DNA from: Osmia lignaria lignaria
Taxonomy: Eukaryota > Arthropoda > Insecta > Hymenoptera > Megachilidae
Assembly: GCF_051020975.1 (NCBI RefSeq)
Contig: NW_027478165.1
Coordinates: 898,001 to 962,000, forward strand
DNA: 64,000 bases
Direction: 5' to 3'
The notes beneath the pieces were generated by a model. The model saw only the letters and a program-made list of their open reading frames with translations, did no database searches and was not told where the DNA came from. Position numbers and translations under genes: made by a program. Positions 21,752 through 33,342 of this stretch are shown here, in pieces; within the stretch, counting starts at the first letter, position 1, and every line of letters starts with the position of its first letter.

Positions 21752-23529
21752 TCAGATGCGTAGTTCTCGAGATATATCAAGATATTTAAAAGTTCCGAAG
21801 CAGCACCAACATAATAGAGATACAGAAACACCGTGGCCCCTTTCTTTGAGATAACTCTGCACTATTGCGAGCTGCAAATGCCACTTCCAGCTTAGCTGTG
21901 CAGAGGAAGAACAACAAGAAGAAGAAATATCTCGAAATATGTCCGTCAGGCCAGTTCCTTTGAGTTGAATCTGCAAATATCTCGGAAACGAAGCGAGCTA
22001 TGGCAAAATGTTAAGACACGTTTTTTGTAGAGAATTATGTTTCCTACAATTTATGTTCTATGATATTTTTTGATCAGAAGCGTAGTTTTCGAGATATATC
22101 GAGATATTTAAAAGTTCCGAAGCCGCACCAACATAATAGAGATACAGAAACACCGTGGCCCCTTTCTTTGAGATAACTCTGCACTATTGCGACCTGCAAA
22201 TGCCACTTCCAGCTCAGCTGTGCAGGAGAAGAACAACAAGAAGAAGAAATATCTCGAAATATGTCCGTCAGGCCCCTTCCCTTGAGATAAATCTGCAAAT
22301 ATCTCGGAAACGAAGCGAGCTATGGCAAAATGTTAAGAGACCTTTTTTGTAGAGAATTAAGTTTCCTACTTTTTATGGTCTATGATATTTTTTGATCAGA
22401 TGCGTAGTTCTCGAGATATATCAAGATATTTAAAAGTTCTGAAGCCGCACCAACATAATAGAGATACAGAAACACCGTGGCCCCTTTCTTTGAGATAACT
22501 CTGCACTATTGCGAGCTGCAAATGCCACTTCCAGCTTAGCTGTGCAGAGGAAGAACAACAAGAAGAAGAAGTATCTCGAAATATGTCCGTCAGGCCCGTT
22601 CCTTTGAGCTGAATCTGCAAATATCTCGGAAACGAAGCGAGCTATGGCAAAATGTTAAGAGACCTTTTTTGTAGAGAATTATGTTTCCTACAATTTATGT
22701 TCTATGATATTTTTTGATCAGATGCGTAGTTCTCGAGATATATCAAGATATTTAATAGTTCCGAAACCGCACCAACATAACAGAGATACAGAAACACCGT
22801 GGCCCCTTTCTTTGAGATAACTCTGCACCAGTGCGAGCCGCAAATGCCGCTTCCAGCTTAGCTGTGCAGAAGAAGAACAACAAGATGAAGAAATATCTCG
22901 AAATATGTCCGTCAGGCCCGTTTTTTTGAGCTGAATCTGCAAATATCTCGGAAACGAAGCGAGCTATGGCAAAATGTTAAGAGACCTTTTTTGTAGAGAA
23001 TTAAGTTTCCTACTTTTCATGTTCTACGATATTTTTTGATCAGATGCGTAGTTCTCGAGATATATCAAGATATTTAAAAGTTCCGAAGCAGCACCAACAT
23101 AATAGAGATACAGAAACACCGTGGCCCCTTTCTTTGAGATAACTCTGCACTATTGCGAGCCGCAAATGCCGCTTCCAGCTTAGCTGTGCAGAAGAAGAAC
23201 AACAAGAAGAAGAAATATCTCGAAATATGTCCGTTAGGCCCCTTCCCTTGAGATAAATCTGCAAATATCTCGGAAACGAAGCGAGCTATGGCAAAATGTT
23301 AAGATACCTTTTTTGTAGAGAATTATGTTTCCTACAATTTATGTTCTATGACATTTTTTGATCAGATGCGTAGTTCTCGAGATATATCAAGATATTTAAA
23401 AGTTCCGAAGCCGCACCAACATAATAGAGATACAGAAACACCGTGGCCCCTTTCTTTGAGATAACTCTGCACTATTGCGAGCTGCAAATGCCACTTCCAG
23501 CTTAGCTGTGCAGAGGAAGAACAACAAGA
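21752..23529. repeat. Satellite monomers of mixed types
   Basis: About five and a half units. Those at 22,074 and 22,396 repeat the GCAGGAGAAG / TATGGTCTATG / GAGGAAG order of 20.5 kb and 30.4 kb. The unit at 22,718 carries GAAACCGC, AACAGAG, CACCAGTGCG, a private AAGATGAAG and a CCCGTTTTTTTGAG end; that end is the type later fixed in the 33-45 kb region. Confidence 0.75.
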
Positions 23530-24817
23530 AGAAGAAATATCTCGAAATATGTCCGTCAGGCCAGTTCCTTTGAGCTGAATCTGCAAATATCTCGGAAACG
23601 AAGCGAGCTATGGCAAAATGTTAAGAGACGTTTTTTGTAGAGAATTATGTTTCCTACAATTTATCTTCTATGATATTTTTTGATCAGAAGCGTAGTTTTC
23701 GAGATATATCGAGATATTTAAAAGTTCCGAAGCCGCACCAACATAATAGAGATACAGAAACACCGTGGCTCCTTCCTTTGAGATAACTCTGCACTAGTGC
23801 GAGCCGCAAATGCCACTTCCAGCTTAGCTGTGCAGAAGAAGAACAACAAGAAGAAGAAATATCTCGAAATATGTCCGTCAGGCCCCTTCCCTTGAGATAA
23901 ATCTGCAAATATCTCGGAAACGAAGCGAGCTATGGCAAAATGTTGAGAGACCTTTTTTGTAGAGAATTAAGTTTCCTACTTTTTATGTTCTATGATATTT
24001 TTCGATCAGAGGCGTAGTTCTCGAGATATATCAAGATATTTAAAAGTTCCGAAGCCGCACCAACATAATAGAGATACAGAAACAACGTGGCCCCTTTCTT
24101 TGAGATAACTCTGCACGATTGCGAGCTGGAAATGCCACTTCCAGTTTAGCTGTGCAGAAGAAGAACAACAAGAAGAAGAAATATCTCGAAATATGTCCGT
24201 CAGGCCAGTTCCTTTGAGCTGAATCTGCAAATATCTCGGAAACGAAGCGAGCTATGGCAAAATGTTAAGAGACGTTTTTTGTAGAGAATTATGTTTCCTA
24301 CAATTTATCTTCTATGATATTTTTTGATCAGAAGCGTAGTTTTCGAGATATATCGAGATATTTAAAAGTTCCGAAGCCGCACCAACATAATAGAGATACA
24401 GAAACACCGTGGCTCCTTCCTTTGAGATAACTCTGCACTAGTGCGAGCCGCAAATGCCACTTCCAGCTTAGCTGTGCAGAAGAAGAACAACAAGAAGAAG
24501 AAATATCTCGAAATATGTCCGTCAGGCCCCTTCCCTTGAGATAAATCTGCAAATATCTCGGAAACGAAGCGAGCTATGGCAAAATGTTGAGAGACCTTTT
24601 TTGTAGAGAATTAAGTTTCCTACTTTTTATGTTCTATGATATTTTTCGATCAGAGGCGTAGTTCTCGAGATATATCAAGATATTTAAAAGTTCCGAAGCC
24701 GCACCAACATAATAGAGATACAGAAACAACGTGGCCCCTTTCTTTGAGATAACTCTGCACGATTGCGAGCTGGAAATGCCACTTCCAGTTTAGCTGTGCA
24801 GAAGAAGAACAACAAGA
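23530..24817. repeat. Tandem duplication of a two-monomer unit (2 x 644 bp)
   Basis: A pair of units occurs twice in a row: one with TATCTTCTATG, GGCTCCTTCC and CTAGTGCGAGCC, and one with GAGGCG, ACAACGTGGC, CGATTGCGAGCTGG and GGCCAGTTCC. I noticed no mismatch between the copies except at the outer edges, where the first copy is entered from a GAGGAAG unit. The same pair is a component of the 11-monomer repeat at 37-47 kb. Confidence 0.8.
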
Positions 24818-25840
24818 AGAAGAAATATCTCGAAATATGTCCGTCAGGCCAGTTCCTTTGAGCTGAATCTGCAAATATCTCGGAAACGAAGCGAGCTATG
24901 GCAAAATGTTAAGAGACGTTTTTTGTAGAGAATTATGTTTCCTACAATTTATGTTCTATGATATTTTTTGATCAGAAGCGTAGTTTTCGAGATATATCGA
25001 GATATTTAAAAGTTCCGAAGCCGCACCAACATAATAGGGATACAGAAACACCGTGGCCCCTTTCTTTGAGATAACTCTGCACTAGTGCGAGCCGCAAATG
25101 CCACTTCCAGCTTAGCTGTGCAGAAGAAGAACAACAAGAAGAAGAAATATCTCGAAATATGTCCGTCAGGCGCCTTCCCTTGAGATAAATCTGCAAATAT
25201 CTCGGAAACGAAGCGAGCTATGGCAAAATGTTAAGAGACCTTTTTTGTAGAGAATTATGTTTCCTACAATTTATGGTCTATGATATTTTTTGATCAGATG
25301 CGTAGTTCTCGAGATATATCAAGATATTTAAAAGTTCCGAAACCGCACCAACATAACAGAGATACAGAAACACCGTGGCCCCTTTCTTTGAGATAACTCT
25401 GCACTAGTGCGAGCCGCAAATGCCGCTTCCAGCTTAGCTGTGCAGAAGAAGAACAACAAGAAGAAGAAATATCTCGAAATATGTCCGTTAGGCCCCTTCC
25501 CTTGAGATAAATCTGCAAATATCTCGGAAACGAAGCGAGCTATGGCAAAATGTTAAGAGACCTTTTTTGTACAGAATTATGTTTCCTACTTTTTATGTTC
25601 TATGATATTTTTTGATCAGATGCGTAGTTCTCGAGATATATTAAGATATTTAAAAGTTCCGAAGCCGCACCAACATAATAGAGATACAGAAACACCGTGC
25701 CCCTTTCTTTGAGATAACTCTGCACTATTGCGAGCTGCAAATGCCACCTCCAGCTTAGCTGTGCAGAAGAAGAACAACAAGAAGAAGAAATATCTCGAAA
25801 TATGTCCGTCAGGCCCCTGCCCTTGAGATATATCTGCAAA
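24328..25840. repeat. Segment duplicated at 45895-47407, copy 1
   Basis: Five unit types in the same order occur about 21.6 kb downstream: TATCTTCT/GGCTCCTTCC; GAGGCG/ACAACGTGG; AATAGGGATAC with CAGGCGCC; GAAACCGC with AACAGAG and CCGTTAGG; and the CCGTGCCCC unit with the 1-bp deletion. The offset of 21,567 is 67 monomers minus seven single-base deletions. A visible difference is TATGGTCTATG here against TATGTTCTATG there. Confidence 0.8.
25691..25704. other. 1-bp deletion allele CCGTGCCCC (also at 35.7, 40.8, 44.4 and 47.3 kb)
   Basis: The usual CCGTGGCCCC has lost one G. The same deletion is present at about 35,679, 40,829, 44,369 and 47,264. It always occurs in a unit with TATATTAAG, CCACCTCCAG and CCCCTGCCC, so all five are copies of one event. 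It shortens those monomers to 321 bp. Confidence 0.95.
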
Positions 25841-25936
25841 TATCTCGGAAACGAAGCGAGCTATGGCAAAATGTTAAGAGACCTTTTTTGTAGAGAATTA
25901 TGTTTCCTACAATTTATGTTCTATGATATTTTTTGA

Positions 25937-27224
25937 TCAGATGCGTAGTTCTCGAGATATATCAAGATATTTAAAAGTTCCGAAGCCGCACCAACATAAT
26001 AGAGATACAGAAACACCGTGGCCCCTTTCTTTGAGATAACTCTGCACTATTGCGAGCTGCAAATGCCACTTCCAGCTTAGCTGTGCAGAGGAAGAACAAC
26101 AAGAAGAAGAAATATCTCGAAATATGTCCGTCAGGCCAGTTCCTTTGAGCTGAATCTGCAAATATCTCGGAAACGAAGCGAGCTATGGCAAAATGTTAAG
26201 AGACGTTTTTTGTAGAGAATTATGTTTCCTACAATTTATGTTCTATGATATTTTTTGATCAGAAGCGTAGTTTTCGAGATATATCGAGATATTTAAAAGT
26301 TCCGAAGCCGCACCAACATAATAGAGATACAGAAACACCGTGGCCCCTTTCTTTGAGATAACTCTGCACTATCGCGACCTGCAAATGCCACTTCCAGCTC
26401 AGCTGTGCAGAAGAAGAACAACAAGAAGAAGAAATATCTCGAAATATGTCCGTCAGGCCCCTTCCCTTGAGATAAATCAGCAAATATCTCGGAAACGAAG
26501 CGAGCTATGGCAAAATGTTAAGAGACCTTTTTTGTAGAGAATTAAGTTTCCTACTTTTTATGTTCTATGATATTTTTTGATCAGATGCGTAGTTCTCGAG
26601 ATATATCAAGATATTTAAAAGTTCCGAAGCCGCACCAACATAATAGAGATACAGAAACACCGTGGCCCCTTTCTTTGAGATAACTCTGCACTATTGCGAG
26701 CTGCAAATGCCACTTCCAGCTTAGCTGTGCAGAAGAAGAACAACAAGAAGAAGAAATATCTCGAAATATGTCCGTCAGGCCCCTGCCCTTGAGATATATC
26801 TGCAAATATCTCGGAAACGAAGCGAGCTATGGCAAAATGTTAAGAGACCTTTTTTGTAGAGAATTCTGTTTCCTACAATTTATGTTCTATGATATTTTTT
26901 GATCAGATGCGTAGTTCTCGAGATATATCAAGATATTTAAAAGTTCCGAAACCGCACCAACATAACAGAGATACAGAAACACCGTGGCCCCTTTCTTTGA
27001 GATAACTCTGCACCAGTGCGAGCCGCAAATGCCGCTTCCAGCTTAGCTGTGCAGAAGAAGAACAACAAGAAGAAGAAATATCTCGAAATATGTCCGTCAG
27101 GCCCCTTCCCTTGAGATAAATCTGCAAATATCTCGGAAACGAAGAGAGCTATGGCAAAATGTTAAGAGACCTTTTTTGTAGAGAATTAAGTTTCCTACAA
27201 TTTATGTTCTATGATATTTTTCGA
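25937..27224. repeat. Four satellite monomers
   Basis: The first two units (CCAGTTCC type, then CTATCGCGACCTGC with a private AAATCAGCAAATATC) match 33343-33889 at an offset of 7,406 bp. The next two are a common GATGCG unit and a GAAACCGC / AACAGAG / CACCAGTGCG unit like that at 18,210. Confidence 0.7.
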
Positions 27225-28512
27225 TCAGAAGCGTAGTTTTCGAGATATATCGAGATATTTAAAAGTTCCGAAGCCGCACCAAGATAATAGAGATACAGAA
27301 ACACCGTGGCTCCTTTCTTTGAGATAACTCTGCACTAGTGCGAGCCGCAAATGCCACTTCCAGCTTAGCTGTGCAGAAGAAGAACAACAAGAAGAAGAAA
27401 TATCTCGAAATATGTCCGTCAGGCCCCTTCCCTTGAATTAAATCTGCAAATATCTCGGAAACGAAGCGAGCTATGGCAAAATGTTAAGAGACCTTTTTTG
27501 TAGAGAATTATGTTTCCTACTTTTTATGTTCTATGATATTTTTCGATCAGACGCGTAGTTCTCGAGATATATCGAGATATTTAACAGTTCCGAAGCCGCA
27601 CCAACATAATAGAGATACAGAAACACCGTGGCCCCTTTCTTTGAGATAACTCTGCACTATTGCGAGCTGCAAATGCCACTTCCAGCTTAGCTGTGCAGAG
27701 GAAGAACAACAAGAAGAAGAAGTATCTCGAAATATGTCCGTCAGGCCCGTTCCTTTGAGCTGAATCTGCAAATATCTCGGAAACGAAGCGAGCTATGGCA
27801 AAATGTTAAGAGACCTTTTTTGTAGAGAATTATGTTTCCTACTTTTTATGCTCTATGATATTTTTCGATCAGAGGCGTAGTTCTCGAGATATATCAAGAT
27901 ATTTAAAAGTTCCGAAGCCGCACCAACATAATAGAGATACAGAAACACCGTGGCCCCTTTCTTTGAGATAACTCTGCACGATTGCGAGCTGGAAATGCCA
28001 CTTCCAGTTTAGCTGTGCAGAAGAAGAACAACAAGAAGAAGAAATATCTCGAAATATGTCCATCAGGACCCTTCCCTTGAGATAAATCTGCAAATATCTC
28101 GGAAACGAAGAGAGCTATGGCAAAATGTTAAGAGACCTTTTTTGAAGAGAATTAAGTTTCCTACTTTTCATGTTCTATGATATTTTTTGATCAGATGCGT
28201 AGTTCTCGAGATATATCAAGATATTTAAAAGTTCCGAAGCAGCACCAACATAATAGAGATACAGAAACACCGTGGCCCCTTTCTTTGAGATAACTCTGCA
28301 CTATTGCGAGCTGTAAATGCCACTTCCAGCTTAGCTGTGCAGAAGAAGAACAACAAGAAGAAGAAATATCTCGAAATATGTCCGGCAGGCCCCTTCCCTT
28401 GAGATATATCTGCAAATATCTCGGAAACGAAGCGAGCTATGGCAAAATGTTAAGAGACCTCTTTTGTAGAGAATTATGTTTCCTACAATTTATGTTCTAT
28501 GATATTTTTTGA
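27225..28512. repeat. Four-monomer segment, copy 2 of 18854-20141
   Basis: Shows ACCAAGATAATAG and TTGAATTAAATC (about 27,435), then GACGCG, GAGGCG and CCGGCAGG units in the same order as at 18.9 kb. Private changes include TTTAACAG near 27,582 and TATGCTCTATG near 27,848; the latter resembles the 14.0-kb copy rather than the 19.5-kb one. Confidence 0.75.
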
Positions 28513-29381
28513 TCAGATGCGTAGTTCTCGAGATATATCAAGATATTTAAAAGTTCCGAAACCGCACCAACATAATAGAGATACAGAAACACCGTGGCCC
28601 CTTTCTTTGAGATAACTCTGCACTATTGCGAGCTGCAAATGCCACTTCCAGCTTAGCTGTGCAGAGGAAGAACAACAAGAAGAAGAAGTATCTCGAAATA
28701 TGTCCGTCAGGCCCGTTCCTTTGAGCTGAATCTGCAAATATCTCGGAAACGAAGCGAGCTATGGCAAAATGTTAAGAGACGTTTTTTGTAGAGAATTATG
28801 TTTCCTACAATTTATGTTCTATGATATTTTTTGATCAGAAGCGTAGTTTTCGAGATATATCGAGATATTTAAAAGTTCCGAAGCCGCACCAACATAATAG
28901 AGATACAGAAACACCGTGGCCCCTTTCTTTGAGATAACTCTGCACTAGTGCGAGCCGCAAATGCCACTTCCAGCTTAGCTGTGCAGAAGAAGAACAACAA
29001 GAAGAAGAAATATCTCGAAATATGTCCGTCAGGCCCCTTCCCTTGAGATAAATCTGCAAATATCTCGGAAACGAAGCGAGCTATGGCAAAATATTAAGAG
29101 ACCGTTTTTGTAGAGAATTAAGTTTCCTACTTTTTATGTTCTATGATATTTTTTGATCAGATGCGTAGTTCTCGAGATATATCAAGATATTTAAAAGTTC
29201 CGAAGCCGCACCAACATAATAGAGATACAGAAACACCGTGGCTCCTTTCTTTGAGATAAGTCTGCACTAGTGCGAGCCGCAAATGCCACTTCCAGCTTAG
29301 CTGTGCAGAAGAAGAACAACAAGAAGAAGAAATATCTCGAAATATGTCCGTCAGGCCCCTTCCCTTGAGATAAATCTGCAA
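28513..29381. repeat. Segment of nearly three monomers, copy 2 of 20786-21654
   Basis: Follows directly on the 27225-28512 copy, with an abrupt two-monomer (644 bp) change of offset to its partner in the 20-kb region. This marks a deletion or insertion breakpoint near 28.5 kb relative to 20.1-20.8 kb. Confidence 0.7.
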
Positions 29382-29800
29382 ATATCTCGGAAACGAAGCG
29401 AGCTATGGCAAAATATTAAGAGACCGTTTTTGTAGAGAATTAAGTTTCCTACTTTTTATGTTCTATGATATTTTTTGATCAGATGCGTAGTTCTCGAGAT
29501 ATATCAAGATATTTAAAAGTTCCGAAGCCGCACCAACATAATAGAGATACAGAAACACCGTGGCCCCTTTCTTTGAGATAACTCTGCACTATTGCGAGCT
29601 GCAAATGCCACTTCCAGCTTAGCTGTGCAGAAGAAGAACAACAAGAAGAAGAAATATCTCGAAATATGTCCGTCAGGCCCCTTCCCTTGAGATAAATCTG
29701 CAAATATCTCGGAAACGAAGAGAGCTATGGCAAAATGTTAAGACACCTTTTTTGTAGAGAATTAAGTTTCCTACTTTTCATGTTCTACGATATTTTTTGA

Positions 29801-32800
29801 TCAGATGCGTAGTTCTCGAGATATATCAAGATATTTAAAAGTTCCGAAGCAGCACCAACATAATAGAGATACAGAAACACCGTGGCCCCTTTCTTTGAGA
29901 TAACTCTGCACCATTGCGAGCTGTAAATGCCACTTCCAGCTTAGCTGTGCAGAAGAAGAACAACAAGAAGAAGAAATATCTCGAAATATGTCCGGCAGGC
30001 CCCTTCCCTTGAGATATATCTGCAAATATCTCGGAAACGAAGCGAGCTATGGCAAAATGTTAAGATACCTTTTTTGTAGAGAATTATGTTTCCTACAATT
30101 TATGTTCTATGATATTTTTTGATCAGATGCGTAGTTCTCGAGATATATCAAGATATTTAAAAGTTCCGAAGCCGCACCAACATAATAGAGATACAGAAAC
30201 ACCGTGGCCCCTTTCTTTGAGATAACTCTGCACTATTGCGAGCTGCAAATGCCACTTCCAGCTTAGCTGTGCAGAGGAAGAACAACAAGAAGAAGAAATA
30301 TCTCGAAATATGTCCGTCAGGCCAGTTCCTTTGAGTTGAATCTGCAAATATCTCGGAAACGAAGCGAGCTATGGCAAAATGTTAAGAGACGTTTTTTGTA
30401 GAGAATTATGTTTCCTACAATTTATGTTCTATGATATTTTTTGATCAGAAGCGTAGTTTTCGAGATATATCGAGATATTTAAAAGTTCCGAAGCCGCACC
30501 AACATAATAGAGATACAGAAACACCGTGGCCCCTTTCTTTGAGATAACTCTGCACTATTGCGACCTGCAAATGCCACTTCCAGCTCAGCTGTGCAGGAGA
30601 AGAACAACAAGAAGAAGAAATATCTCGAAATATGTCCGTCAGGCCCCTTCCCTTGAGATAAATCTGCAAATATCTCGGAAACGAAGCGAGCTATGGCAAA
30701 ATGTTAAGAGACCTTTTTTGTAGAGAATTAAGTTTCCTACTTTTTATGGTCTATGATATTTTTTGATCAGATGCGTAGTTCTCGAGATATATCAAGATAT
30801 TTAAAAGTTCTGAAGCCGCACCAACATAATAGAGATACAGAAACACCGTGGCCCCTTTCTTTGAGATAACTCTGCACTATTGCGAGCTGCAAATGCCACT
30901 TCCAGCTTAGCTGTGCAGAGGAAGAACAACAAGAAGAAGAAGTATCTCGAAATATGTCCGTCAGGCCCGTTCCTTTGAGCTGAATCTGCAAATATCTCGG
31001 AAACGAAGCGAGCTATGGCAAAATGTTAAGAGACGTTTTTTGTAGAGAATTAAGTTTCCTACTTTTTATGTTCTATGATATTTTTTGATCAGATGCGTAG
31101 TTCTCGAGATATATCAAGATATTTAAAAGTTCCGAAGCCGCACCAACATAATAGAGATACAGAAACACCGTGGCTCCTTTCTTTGAGATAAGTCTGCACT
31201 AGTGCGAGCCGCAAATGCCACTTCCAGCTTAGCTGTGCAGAAGAAGAACAACAAGAAGAAGAAATATCTCGAAATATGTCCGTCAGGCCCCTTCCCTTGA
31301 GATAAATCTGCAAATATCTCGGAAACGAAGCGAGCTATGGCAAAATATTAAGAGACCGTTTTTGTAGAGAATTAAGTTTCCTACTTTTTATGTTCTATGA
31401 TATTTTTTGATCAGATGCGTAGTTCTCGAGATATATCAAGATATTTAAAAGTTCCGAAGCCGCACCAACATAATAGAGATACAGAAACACCGTGGCTCCT
31501 TTCTTTGAGATAAGTCTGCACTAGTGCGAGCCGCAAATGCCACTTCCAGCTTAGCTGTGCAGGAGGAGAACAACAAGAAGAAGAAATATCTCGAAATATG
31601 TCCGTCAGGCCCCTTCCCTTGAGATAAATCTGCAAATATCTCGGAAACGAAGCGAGCTATGGCAAGATGTTGAGAGACCTTTTTTGTAGAGAATTAAGTT
31701 TCCTACTTTTTATGTTCTATGATATTTTTCGATCAGAGGCGTAGTTCTCGAGATATATCAAGATATTTAAAAGTTCCGAAGCCGCACCAACATAATAGAG
31801 ATACAGAAACACCGTGGCCCCTTTCTTTGAGATAACTCTGCACGATTGCGAGCTGGAAATGCCACTTCCAGTTTAGCTGTGCAGAAGAAGAACAACAAGA
31901 AGAAGAAATATCTCGAAATATGTCCGTCAGGCCAGTTCCTTTGAGCTGAATCTGCAAATATCTCGGAAACGAAGCGAGCTATGGCAAAATGTTAAGAGAC
32001 GTTTTTTGTAGAGAATTATGTTTCCTACAATTTATGTTCTATAATATTTTCTGATCAGAAGCGTAGTTTTCGATATATATCGAGATATTTAAAAGTTCCG
32101 AAGCCGCACCAACATAATAGGGATACAGAAACACCGTGGCCCCTTTCTTTGAGATAACTCTGCACTAGTGCGAGCCGCAAGTGCCACTTCCAGCTTAGCT
32201 GTGCAGAAGAAGAACAACAAGAAGAAGAAATATCTCGAAATATGTCCGTCAGGCGCCTTCCCTTGAGATAAATCTGCAAATATCTCGGAAACGAAGCGAG
32301 CTATGGCAAAATGTTAAGAGACCTTTTTTGTAGAAAATTAGGTTTCCTACTTTTTATGTTCTATGATATTTTTTGATCAGATGCGTAGTTCTCGAGATAT
32401 ATTAAGATATTTAAAAGTTCCGAAGCCGCACCAACATAATAGAGATACAGAAACACCGTGGCCCCTTTCTTTGAGATAACTCTGCACTATTGCGAGCTGT
32501 AAATGCCACCTCCAGCTTAGCTGTGCAGAAGAAGAACAACAAGAAGAAGAAATATCTCGAAATATGTCCGTCAGGCCCCTGCCCTTGAGATATATCTGCA
32601 AATATCTCGGAAACGAAGCGAGCTATGGCAAAATGTTAAGAGACCTTTTTTGTAGAGAATTATGTTTCCTACAATTTATGTTCTATGATATTTTTTGATC
32701 AGATGCGTAGTTCTCGAGATATATCAAGATATTTAATAGTTCCGAAACCGCACCAACATAACAGAGATACAGAAACACCGTGGCCCCTTTCTTTGAGATA

Positions 32801-32923
32801 ACTCTGCACCAGTGCGAGCCGCAAATGCCGCTTCCAGCTTAGCTGTGCAGAAGAAGAACAACAAGAAGAAGAAATATCTCGAAATATGTCCGTCAGGCCC
32901 CTTCCCTTGAGATAAATCTGCAA
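29801..32923. repeat. Ten-monomer segment, copy 2 of 15312-18434
   Basis: Same order of unit types as 15312-18434 at an offset of 14,489 bp: 45 monomers minus the single 1-bp deletion at 25.7 kb. Differences are single bases, for example CACCATTGCG for CACTATTGCG in the first unit, GTTCTGAAG for GTTCCGAAG near 30,807, and TTTAATAG for TTTAAAAG near 32,733. Confidence 0.8.
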
Positions 32924-33342
32924 ATATCTCGGAAACGAAGAGAGCTATGGCAAAATGTTAAGACACCTTTTTTGTAGAGAATTAAGTTTCCTACTTTTCA
33001 TGTTCTACGATATTTTTTGATCAGATGCGTAGTTCTCGAGATATATCAAGATATTTAAAAGTTCCGAAGCAGCACCAACATAATAGAGATACAGAAACAC
33101 CGTGGCCCCTTTCTTTGAGATAACTCTGCACCATTGCGAGCTGTAAATGCCACTTCCAGCTTAGCTGTGCAGAAGAAGAACAACAAGAAGAAGAAATATC
33201 TCGAAATATGTCCGGCAGGCCCCTTCCCTTGAGATATATCTGCAAATATCTCGGAAACGAAGCGAGCTATGGCAAAATGTTAAGATACCTTTTTTGTAGA
33301 GAATTATGTTTCCTACAATTTATGTTCTATGATATTTTTTGA

